The notes under the pieces were generated by a model, which worked only from the letters and a program-made list of their open reading frames with translations, was not told the DNA's origin and ran no database searches. Made by a program: the position numbers and the translations under genes. A stretch of DNA of 11,736 nucleotides from Rhodospirillales bacterium (GTDB taxonomy: Bacteria; Pseudomonadota; Alphaproteobacteria; Rhodospirillales; Casp-alpha2). Of this stretch, positions 6,278-11,736 are shown in pieces (the first letter of the stretch is position 1; each line of letters begins with the position of its first letter). The stretch is from assembly GCA_028282185.1 (NCBI GenBank), contig JANQIJ010000029.1, positions 1-11,736 on the forward strand, read 5' to 3'.

Positions 6278-8338
6278 ATGGGCGATAAATTCGCAAATGC
6301 AGCAGATGGCGGGGCGGCGCGGAAAGGAGCCCCGGGCGACGCTTCGGCGGTGCCGGAACAGGCCAAGGAACGGGATCGCCCTTGGTTGATCCGCACCTAT
6401 TCGGGGCATTCGTCGGCGGCTGAATCGAACGCTCTCTACCGTGCCAACCTGGAAAAGGGGCAGACCGGGCTCAGCGTTGCCTTCGATTTGCCGACGCAAA
6501 CGGGTTATGACGCCGACCATGCCTTGGCGAAGGGCGAGGTCGGCAAGGTCGGGGTGCCGATCTCTCACTTGGGCGACATGGAACGGTTGTTCGACGGCAT
6601 TCCGCTTGAGCGCATGAACACGTCGATGACGATCAACGCGCCGGCGGCCTGGCTGCTGTCGCTCTATATCGCCGCCGCCGAACGCCAGGGCGCCGACCGC
6701 AAGACTCTGGCCGGGACGACGCAGAACGACGTGTTGAAGGAATACCTGTCGCGCGGGACATATATCTTCCCGCCGGGGCCGTCCCTGCGCCTGACGTCGG
6801 ACGTCATCACCTTCACCGCCCGCGAGGTGCCCAAATGGAACCCGGTCAACGTCTGTTCCTACCATCTTCAGGAAGCGGGCGCGACGCCGGTCCAGGAACT
6901 GGCTTACGCGCTGGCCAACGCGCAGGCGATCCTGGATACGGTCAAGGCCTCGGGCCAGGTGACTGACGAAGACTTTCCGCGCCTGGTCGGCCGCATCAGC
7001 TTCTTCGTCAACGCCGGCATGAAGTTCATCACCGAGATGTGCAAGATGCGGGCGTTCACCGAGCTTTGGGATGAGATCACGCGGACGCGCTACGGCGTCG
7101 AGAATGCCAAGTACCGCCGGTTCCGCTATGGCGTGCAGGTGAACTCGTTGGGTCTGACCGAGCAGCAGCCGGAAAACAACGTCTATCGTATCCTGCTTGA
7201 GATGCTGGCGGTGACCTTGTCGAAGAACGCCCGCGCCCGGGCGGTGCAATTGCCCGCCTGGAACGAGGCCTTGGGCCTGCCGACACCCTGGGATCAGCAA
7301 TGGTCGCTCCGCCTGCAACAGATCGTCGCCTATGAAACGGACCTTTTGGAGTTCGGTGATATCTTCGACGGCTCCGACGAAATCGCCGCCAAGGTCGCCG
7401 ACCTGAAGACCGAGGCGCTTGCCGAACTGGATCGGGTCCAGGCCTTGGGCGGCGCCGTGCCGGCGATCGAAACCGGCTACATGAAGCAGCGCCTGGTGGA
7501 GGCCAGCGCCAAGCGCCTGACGGCGATCGAGGCGGGTGACCAGGTGGTCGTCGGCGTCAACAAGTTCACCCAGGCAGAGGCCTCGCCCCTGGTCGGCTCG
7601 GCCGATGCCATCGTCACGGTTTCGGAAGAGGCCGAGGCCGATCAGATCGCCTCCCTCAACGCCTGGCGCGACGGCCGCGACGGTCATGCCGTGGAACAGG
7701 CCTTGTTGGGTTTGGCCGACGCGGCCAAAGGCGACGGCAACATCATGGAAGCCTCGATCCAATGCGCCCACGCCGGTGTGACCACCGGCGAATGGGGCCG
7801 AACGCTGCGCGGCGTGTTCGGCGAATACCGGGCGCCGACCGGGATTTCTGGCGCCCCGGCGACGGCGGCCGGCGATATCCTGGCGGTTCGCGACCGCGTT
7901 GAGACCGTGTCGGACGCGCTTGGCCGCCGGGTCAAGATCCTGGTCGGCAAACCGGGCCTGGACGGCCATTCCAATGGCGCCGAACAGATCGCCGTGCGCG
8001 CCCGCGACGCCGGCATGGACGTGGTTTACGAAGGCATCCGCCTGACCCCCGCCGAAATCGTCGCCGCCGCGCGTGACGAGGCCGTGCACGTCGTCGGCTT
8101 GTCCGTCCTGTCCGGCTCGCACGTCGCCTTGGTCAGTGATGTGATGGACCGCCTTAGGGCCGAGGGCCTGGACGACGTTCCGGTGGTGGCCGGCGGGACC
8201 ATCCCGCCGGAAGACGCGGAAACGCTGAAGGCCGCGGGCGTCGCCCGGGTCTATACGCCGAAGGACTTCGACCTGACGGCGATCATGGGCGAGATCGTCG
8301 AACTGGCCGCCGAAGGCTTGAAGACAGCGGCCGAGTAG
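6278..8338 (+). CDS. ecm: Ethylmalonyl-CoA mutase (adenosylcobalamin-dependent)
   Basis: Rearranges (2R)-ethylmalonyl-CoA to (2S)-methylsuccinyl-CoA with adenosylcobalamin. It is 686 aa, with substrate-binding barrel and B12 domain on one chain, slightly longer than other Ecm proteins because of a roughly 40-residue N-terminal extension. The barrel has RTYSGHSSAAESNALYRANL, GLSVAFDLPTQTGYD, NTSMTINAPAAWLL, CSYHLQEAGATP (catalytic His region) and FVNAGMKFITEM. The B12 domain starts near residue 550 and carries the DxHxxG motif as DGHSNG (562-567, His564 lower cobalt ligand), then SVLSGSH and VVAGGTIPP. The start is placed at ATG 6278, with GGTGGAGG 8 bases upstream. ATG 6236 lacks a ribosome site and lies in the -10 box. 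Distinction from methylmalonyl-CoA mutase rests on the TYSGHSSA signature and the divergent ccr. Adenosylcobalamin would come from the adenosyltransferase at 1-405. Confidence 0.95.
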   Translation: MGDKFANAADGGAARKGAPGDASAVPEQAKERDRPWLIRTYSGHSSAAESNALYRANLEKGQTGLSVAFDLPTQTGYDADHALAKGEVGKVGVPISHLGDMERLFDGIPLERMNTSMTINAPAAWLLSLYIAAAERQGADRKTLAGTTQNDVLKEYLSRGTYIFPPGPSLRLTSDVITFTAREVPKWNPVNVCSYHLQEAGATPVQELAYALANAQAILDTVKASGQVTDEDFPRLVGRISFFVNAGMKFITEMCKMRAFTELWDEITRTRYGVENAKYRRFRYGVQVNSLGLTEQQPENNVYRILLEMLAVTLSKNARARAVQLPAWNEALGLPTPWDQQWSLRLQQIVAYETDLLEFGDIFDGSDEIAAKVADLKTEALAELDRVQALGGAVPAIETGYMKQRLVEASAKRLTAIEAGDQVVVGVNKFTQAEASPLVGSADAIVTVSEEAEADQIASLNAWRDGRDGHAVEQALLGLADAAKGDGNIMEASIQCAHAGVTTGEWGRTLRGVFGEYRAPTGISGAPATAAGDILAVRDRVETVSDALGRRVKILVGKPGLDGHSNGAEQIAVRARDAGMDVVYEGIRLTPAEIVAAARDEAVHVVGLSVLSGSHVALVSDVMDRLRAEGLDDVPVVAGGTIPPEDAETLKAAGVARVYTPKDFDLTAIMGEIVELAAEGLKTAAE

Positions 8339-8517
8339 GCTGGGCGGTTTTCCGTCAACCGGGCAAAAGACTACCTTTTCCAGGCTGCCTCCGCCCGGGT
8401 TTCGCGCGTCCTTTCATCGCTGTCAATCGCTGATCGCTCCGCCAGCATTTGCCAGAAGGTTGACCGACGAACGATGCCTGTCCATTCCGGTAGGCGGACC
8501 CTTCCGGGCGCGGCGGC

Positions 8518-8543
8518 ATGGGAGAATAGGGGATGGGAGAATA
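8518..8543 (+). repeat. Two-copy direct repeat before the SMR gene
   Basis: ATGGGAGAATA occurs at 8518-8528 and again at 8533-8543, a 15-bp period. The second copy supplies the GGGAGA ribosome-binding site for the pump gene, so a slippage change in copy number would alter the number of ribosome-binding sites. Confidence 0.6.
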
Positions 8544-8549
8544 AATAGA

Positions 8550-8879
8550 ATGTGGTATCTGCACCTGGGCATCGCGATCGTGGCGGAAGTCATCGCGACC
8601 AATGCCCTGAAGGCGTCCGAAGGGTTCACCAAACTCCTTCCCAGTCTGGTGGTCGTCGCCGGATATGGCGTTGCGTTCTTCTTTTTGTCGTTGGTCCTGA
8701 AAAGCGTGCCGGTCGGTGTCGCCTATGCCATTTGGGCCGGCTTGGGGATCGTGCTGACGGCTCTCTTGGCCGCTGTGCTTTTCAAACAGTTCCCCGATTG
8801 GCCGGCCATCTTGGGGATGGCGATGATTGTCGGCGGCGTGGTGGTCATCAACCTTTTCTCCAAGACCGCGGTTCATTGA
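8550..8879 (+). CDS. SMR-family (EmrE/Qac-type) small multidrug efflux protein
   Basis: A 109-aa inner-membrane drug/proton antiporter with four hydrophobic helices (about residues 2-20, 30-50, 57-78, 85-103). The essential membrane glutamate is present as Glu13 in IAIVAEVIATNALKASEGFT, matching Glu14 of EmrE. The helix-3 signature VPVGVAYAIWAGLGIVL carries the conserved Tyr and Trp (59 and 62), and helix 4 has GMAMIVGGVVVINL. Length is typical. ATG 8550 (MWYLHLG) is the family start; ribosome-binding GGGAGA lies about 11 bases upstream. The signature looks EmrE-like rather than SugE-like. It stands alone 211 bp after ecm and convergent with the crotonase gene, so there is no visible link to the acyl-CoA genes. 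Such proteins usually act as antiparallel dimers. Confidence 0.92.
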   Translation: MWYLHLGIAIVAEVIATNALKASEGFTKLLPSLVVVAGYGVAFFFLSLVLKSVPVGVAYAIWAGLGIVLTALLAAVLFKQFPDWPAILGMAMIVGGVVVINLFSKTAVH

Positions 8880-8964
8880 CGAGGAGCGATGTTCAACCAG
8901 GCGCGGCAACCGAGCGAGGTAGAAGCGGCCTTGCCCGAGTGGAAGTTGACCTGGTGCCGGCTTC

Positions 8965-8984
8965 GCCCCGGCCCGGCCCGGGGC
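8965..8984. terminator. GC-rich hairpin between convergent genes
   Basis: GCCCCGG (8965-8971) pairs exactly with CCGGGGC (8978-8984) around a 6-base loop. It is followed on the plus strand by only GTTTGG. It sits between the SMR stop and the stop of the convergent crotonase gene, where a shared terminator is expected, but the T-run is poor. Confidence 0.4.
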
Positions 8985-8993
8985 GTTTGGACC

Positions 8994-9821
8994 TTACTTG
9001 CCTTTGAACTGGGGTGACCGTTTGTTGAGGAAGGCGTCCATCCCCTCGTGGAAGTCCTCGCTCATGTAACACATCAGCAACAGGTCGCGACCGCCGCCTT
9101 CCGGCAGCCGGGCGCGCAGGCGGAGCAGCATCTCTTTCGCCGCCTGCAGCGTCAGCGGCGCGTAGGACGCGATCTCGCGGGCGATTTCCTCGGCCCGCGG
9201 CGCGACCTCTTCGGGCGTCTCCAAAACTTCCGACAGGAAGCCGTAATCCTTGGCCGTTTCGGCGTCGATCATCTTCGCCCGGAAGATCAAATCCTTGACC
9301 CGCGCCGCACCGATCAGGTCGCGCAGCCGGGCAAAGCCCGTCGCCGAAAGGCAGTTGCCCAGGGTGCGCGCGATGGGAAATCCGAAGCGTGATCCCTTGG
9401 CCGCGATCCTGACATCGCAGCAGGCGGCGATGCCGGCCCCACCGCCGGCGCAGGCACCCCGGATCGCGGCGATCGTCGGCACCTTGCAGACTTCCAATGC
9501 GCCCAGGGTGCGGTCGATCCGCGCCTCATAGGCCAATGCGTCCGCTTCGCTGTCGAACACCGTGAACTGTTTCATGTCGGTTCCGGCGGCGAAGGCTTTG
9601 TCGCCCGCGCCGGTCAGGACGAGGGCCCGGATGTCCTGTTTCTCGCTTCTCTCGATGCAGATTTGCGCCATGCGCTCGTACATCTCGAAGGTCATGGAGT
9701 TGCGTTTTTCAGGCCGGTTGAAGGTCAGAAAGCCGATCCCGTCCCGCACCTCGTAAAGAATGTCGTCGCCGGCGTTGGCGGCGAGGTCGGGATCGAAGCT
9801 GGGTTCAGGTTGGGTCGACAT
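8994..9821 (-). CDS. Crotonase-superfamily (enoyl-CoA hydratase/isomerase-like) protein with atypical active site
   Basis: A 275-aa cytoplasmic crotonase-fold protein. It keeps the CoA and oxyanion-hole parts: FLTFNRPEKRNSM (31-43), FAAGTDMKQF (77-86), IAAIRGACAGGGAGIA (117-132), and the C-terminal MSEDFHEGMDAFLNKRSPQF. The two glutamates that catalyse hydration in rat mitochondrial hydratase (Glu144 and Glu164) are not conserved. The first aligns with Gly130 in GGGAGI and the second with Ile150 or a neighbour in FGFPIARTLGN. It is therefore unlikely to be an ordinary enoyl-CoA hydratase; another crotonase reaction (isomerase, hydrolase, C-C lyase or dehydratase) is possible. ATG 9821 has AAAGGA about 9 bases upstream. 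A CaiB/BaiF CoA-transferase lies in the same region but on the other strand and not in one operon. Family sure, reaction unknown. Confidence 0.9.
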   Translation of the reverse strand: MSTQPEPSFDPDLAANAGDDILYEVRDGIGFLTFNRPEKRNSMTFEMYERMAQICIERSEKQDIRALVLTGAGDKAFAAGTDMKQFTVFDSEADALAYEARIDRTLGALEVCKVPTIAAIRGACAGGGAGIAACCDVRIAAKGSRFGFPIARTLGNCLSATGFARLRDLIGAARVKDLIFRAKMIDAETAKDYGFLSEVLETPEEVAPRAEEIAREIASYAPLTLQAAKEMLLRLRARLPEGGGRDLLLMCYMSEDFHEGMDAFLNKRSPQFKGK

Positions 9822-9901
9822 ATCGAATTGTTCCTTTGTCCGGTTAACGGGTGTCCAACTAACTTATGTCTCGAGGTCGACTGCGCATGCGCCCTCGGTG
9901 G

Positions 9902-9919
9902 GGCAAAGGCAACTTTGCC
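9902..9919. promoter_or_regulatory. Dyad upstream of the crotonase-like gene, possible operator
   Basis: GGCAAAG (9902-9908) and CTTTGCC (9913-9919) form a perfect inverted repeat around GCAA. With a two-base bulge the pairing extends outward to GTGG/CCAC. It lies about 80-98 bp upstream of the crotonase start in otherwise empty sequence. Operator is inference from symmetry and location. Confidence 0.4.
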
Positions 9920-9983
9920 ACGGGCGCGGTCCGACGAGGATGCTTGAACGCGGAAATTGACGCCAGGGCGTGAAGCCACTGTC

Positions 9984-10003
9984 GCGGACCGTGATCGGTC
10001 CGC
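9984..10003 (-). terminator. Hairpin downstream of the GIY-YIG-like gene
   Basis: GCGGACCG (9984-9991) and CGGTCCGC (9996-10003) are exact reverse complements around TGAT. The hairpin lies 13 bases past the stop of the minus-strand gene at 10017. There is no T-run on the minus strand, so it would be a weak or factor-assisted terminator; the plus strand has TCAGGTTTT after the stem. Confidence 0.45.
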
Positions 10004-10016
10004 TCAGGTTTTGCGA

Positions 10017-10442
10017 TTATTCCGCCTTGGCTCCCGGCAACAGGACCGGGATCGGATCGACGTTGGCGGTCGGCGCCAGCGGATTGGCGACCTGCGGTTT
10101 CGCAACCTGGGTCAGATAGCGCACGGCGCCCGCCTGGAATTCCTTCTTGATGAAGCACCAACTGGCGAACAGGCCACCGAACCGCTCGAAATACATGATG
10201 TCTTCGTTGTCGCGGCACCATTCCAGATCCTTGGCCAGGTTGCGCGACGAACCGATGTATACCCAGCCCGGGCGCACCCCGCCATGCCAGATGACGAATA
10301 CGCCCGTCTTGCCGGTCAGGTTCTGGGCCGTCGGGTCCAGGTTCAGGAAACGGAAGAATTTTTCCTGCGGATTGCGCATCCAATTGGGATCCACCGGCTT
10401 GCCCAACTGGCTCATGCGTTTGGCTGCGGACTTGAACAACAT
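10017..10442 (-). CDS. Small GIY-YIG-like fold protein, 141 aa, apparently lacking catalytic residues
   Basis: Not a family I know by name. The middle of the protein has GVFVIWHGG (47-55) followed by WVYIGSSRNLAKDL (60-73), which mirrors the GIY and YIG beta-strands of GIY-YIG nucleases. The later FIKKEFQAGAVRYL and KPQVANP (115-121) fit the positions of the third strand, helix and conserved Asn of that fold. The usual catalytic Arg after the YIG motif and the metal-binding Glu in the later helix do not appear, so it may be a non-nuclease member. ATG 10442 (MLFKSAAKRM) is the probable start, with a G-rich tract about 11 bases upstream. Longer readings to 10664 run into the divergent methyltransferase gene and have arginine-rich, shadow-like sequence. 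Residues after about 120 are Pro/Ala-rich. Confidence 0.68.
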   Translation of the reverse strand: MLFKSAAKRMSQLGKPVDPNWMRNPQEKFFRFLNLDPTAQNLTGKTGVFVIWHGGVRPGWVYIGSSRNLAKDLEWCRDNEDIMYFERFGGLFASWCFIKKEFQAGAVRYLTQVAKPQVANPLAPTANVDPIPVLLPGAKAE

Positions 10443-10460
10443 CTTGGCACGCCCCCGGTA

Positions 10461-10490
10461 AGCATCTTTCCCCCCATTGGGAAAAATGCT
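10461..10490. promoter_or_regulatory. 12-bp-arm dyad between divergent genes
   Basis: AGCATCTTTCCC (10461-10472) and GGGAAAAATGCT (10479-10490) are reverse complements with one mismatch around a 6-base centre. The dyad sits between the divergent starts at 10442 and 10537, where a single regulator could control both genes. No T-run and no convergent gene are present, so a terminator is unlikely. Confidence 0.55.
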
Positions 10491-10536
10491 CCTTTGTTCA
10501 TTAACCGTAATGTGCGCTTGGAACCTCCCTCTGTCG

Positions 10537-11073
10537 ATGGAAATTTTATCCCTGGAGCCGATCGTTCTTGGCCTCGTTCTGGCGGTCATCGCCCTGGTCC
10601 TGGGCGGCACCGTCTGGTCCCGCGTGCCGCCGATGCCGACCTCGACCAAGGCGCGGCGCGCCATGCTTGATCTCGTCGCCGACGCCAGGCCCGGCGTGAT
10701 CTACGAACTGGGCGCCGGCTGGGGCGGTCTGGCCGCGGCCCTGGCCCGCCGGTTTCCCGACGCCCGGGTCGTCGCCATCGAACTGTCGCCCTTGCCCTGG
10801 GCGGTCTGCCGCCTGCGGGTCCTGCTGTTCGGGCCGGCCAACCTGCGCGTCCGTTGGGGCAATGCCCTGAAAGCCGACCTCAGGGATGCCGATCTGGTCG
10901 CTTGCTTTCTCTGCCCCGAGGTGATGGCCCCGCTGGATTCCAAACTTGCCGACAGCCTGAAGCCGGGCACCCTGGTCCTGTCGAACGCCTTCGCCTTGCC
11001 CGGTTGGCAGCCGGTGGATCAGGTCCGCCTGAACGATCTCCATCGCTCGCCGATTTATCTGTACCGCCGTTGA
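10537..11073 (+). CDS. Membrane-anchored class I SAM methyltransferase, FAM173/ATPSCKMT-like
   Basis: A 178-aa protein with one N-terminal hydrophobic helix (about 8-26, IVLGLVLAVIALVLGGTVW), then VPPMPTSTKARRAML and a Rossmann methyltransferase domain. SAM motif I is YELGAGWGG (56-64), the acidic end of strand 2 is VVAIELSP (78-85), and the later DLVACFLCPEVM and GWQP follow. The order (membrane helix, P-x-S-T-K-type segment, GxGxG-like motif, ELSPLPWAVCRLR, late W-x-P) resembles FAM173 proteins (ATPSCKMT, ANTKMT), which methylate lysines of mitochondrial inner-membrane proteins. Lysine methylation here is inference. The start is not certain: ATG 10537 gives the shortest natural N-terminus, while in-frame ATGs at 10510 and 10486 lack better ribosome sites and the latter lies inside the dyad. 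Confidence 0.82.
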   Translation: MEILSLEPIVLGLVLAVIALVLGGTVWSRVPPMPTSTKARRAMLDLVADARPGVIYELGAGWGGLAAALARRFPDARVVAIELSPLPWAVCRLRVLLFGPANLRVRWGNALKADLRDADLVACFLCPEVMAPLDSKLADSLKPGTLVLSNAFALPGWQPVDQVRLNDLHRSPIYLYRR

Positions 11074-11165
11074 GGGAGGTGTCGTCGCGGGGATGCAACG
11101 CGTCCATCCGGGGACCGGTCCTGGGTCGGCCTGGGCGATCCTTCGCAATATGCGATGCTAAATAT

Positions 11166-11220
11166 ACATGAATTCTTGTTTAATCATGTTTGGGGCCGCC
11201 TATGTTAAGGGAGCTATAAA
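11166..11220 (+). promoter_or_regulatory. AT-rich candidate promoter of the CoA-transferase gene
   Basis: A short AT-rich island in the 174-bp gap after the methyltransferase. It holds an inverted repeat ACATGA (11166-11171) / TCATGT (11184-11189), a TTGTTT (11176-11181) with TATGTT 19 bp downstream, and a TATAAA at 11215-11220. None makes a strong sigma-70 promoter by itself. Confidence 0.3.
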
Positions 11221-11247
11221 GCCCGCAGGCCAGCCCAGGAGACACCG

Positions 11248-11736
11248 ATGCCCGCCAGCCTACCGCCTGCCGCGCCGACGCCCGCGGATCCCATGCCCCC
11301 CGACCCGACGTCCCCCACCGCCGACGCCGACGCGGATCTGCCGGCCGGGCCCGGCGGCCCGCTGACCGGTCTCACCGTGGTCGAACTGGGCCATTTTGTC
11401 GCCGCCCCCCATTGCACCCGGGTGCTCGCCGACCTGGGCGCCCGGGTGATCAAGGTCGAACCGCCGGGACGGGGCGACCCGGTGCGCGGTTGGGGCGAAC
11501 AGGTCGATGGCAGGTCACTGTGGTTTTCCGTGCACGGCCGCAACAAGCTCTGTGTCACCGCGAACCTGAAATCGCCGGCCGGGATCGATCTGGTCAAGCG
11601 CCTGATCGCCGGCGCGGACGCGGTGGTTGAAAACTTCAAGCCGGGGCGGTTGGAAAGGTTCGGCCTCGGCCCAGAGGTGGTCGAGGCGATCCGCCCGGGC
11701 TGCGTCTTCACCCGGATATCAGGTTATGGCCAGACC
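11248..11736 (+). CDS. CaiB/BaiF family (class III) CoA-transferase, N-terminal part
   Basis: The 163 visible residues begin a family III CoA-transferase, which moves CoA between acyl-CoA donors and carboxylic acids. The recognisable domain starts at about residue 37 with GPLTGLTVVELGHFVAAPHC. It continues with RVLADLGARVIKVEPPGRGDPVRGW, SLWFSVHGRNKLCVTANLKS, LIAGADAVVENFKPG, and IRPGCVFTRISGYGQT (family G-Y-G motif near the right edge). The catalytic Asp (Asp169 in formyl-CoA transferase) would come after the window ends. ATG 11248 is chosen because AGGAG lies about 7 bases upstream. It adds a Pro/Ala/Asp-rich segment of about 35 residues not usual in the family; ATG 11293 is an alternative without a comparable ribosome site. 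The substrate cannot be read from this part. Confidence 0.9.
   Translation, partial: MPASLPPAAPTPADPMPPDPTSPTADADADLPAGPGGPLTGLTVVELGHFVAAPHCTRVLADLGARVIKVEPPGRGDPVRGWGEQVDGRSLWFSVHGRNKLCVTANLKSPAGIDLVKRLIAGADAVVENFKPGRLERFGLGPEVVEAIRPGCVFTRISGYGQT

Noticed and set aside
6053..8122. Long minus-strand open frame (689 codons) opposite ecm
   Set aside because: Shadow of the ecm frame; it also covers the ccr-ecm control region and has no recognisable domain.
8355..8909. Minus-strand open frame opposite the SMR gene
   Set aside because: Shadow composition (Gln/Arg/His-rich); overlaps the real pump gene completely.
11112..11121. Palindrome GGACCGGTCC
   Set aside because: Only 10 bp in GC-rich sequence, with no loop, T-run or positional meaning.

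Overview
The window looks like a chromosomal segment of a GC-rich alphaproteobacterium, most likely Rhodospirillales-like. The reasons are high GC with strongly GC-biased codons in most genes, a HIG1-type twin-membrane protein beside a PduO-type corrinoid adenosyltransferase, and a full-length ethylmalonyl-CoA pathway set (ccr, ecm, mcd) of the alphaproteobacterial type. The lineage is inferred from protein resemblance recalled without database searching.

Left half (1-6056, all minus strand). Transcription runs ccr, then an AT-rich AAA ATPase/nuclease gene, then mcd, an unknown 121-aa gene, a 65-aa HIG1 protein and a PduO-type cobalamin adenosyltransferase that runs off the left edge. Right of ccr, the divergent gene ecm (plus strand, 6278-8338) shares its 221-bp control region with ccr. 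Ccr, Ecm and Mcd catalyse three consecutive C5 steps of acetyl-CoA assimilation: crotonyl-CoA to ethylmalonyl-CoA, to methylsuccinyl-CoA, to mesaconyl-CoA. The epimerase between Ccr and Ecm is not in the window. The adenosyltransferase makes the adenosylcobalamin that Ecm needs, so the cluster carries pathway and cofactor supply together.

The most unusual feature is the intruder at about 3185-4733. A 500-aa protein (P-loop ATPase, winged helix, and a C-terminal DUF234-like PD-(D/E)XK nuclease-like domain) lies between ccr and mcd. It is visibly poorer in GC than its neighbours. A perfect 13-bp-arm palindrome sits 16 bp upstream of its start codon, and a 12/15 imperfect direct repeat brackets the ORF. 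This resembles a single-gene, palindrome-linked mobile element inserted into a metabolic operon. Mobility is an inference, not shown.

Right half (8339-11736). This is an assortment: an SMR-family efflux pump (plus); a convergent crotonase-fold protein lacking both canonical hydratase glutamates (minus); a small GIY-YIG-like protein (minus), divergent from a membrane-anchored methyltransferase resembling FAM173/ATPSCKMT (plus), with a 12-bp-arm dyad between the two; and the start of a CaiB/BaiF CoA-transferase (plus) that runs off the right edge. No tRNA, rRNA or CRISPR array was seen. No gap between genes exceeds 300 bases.
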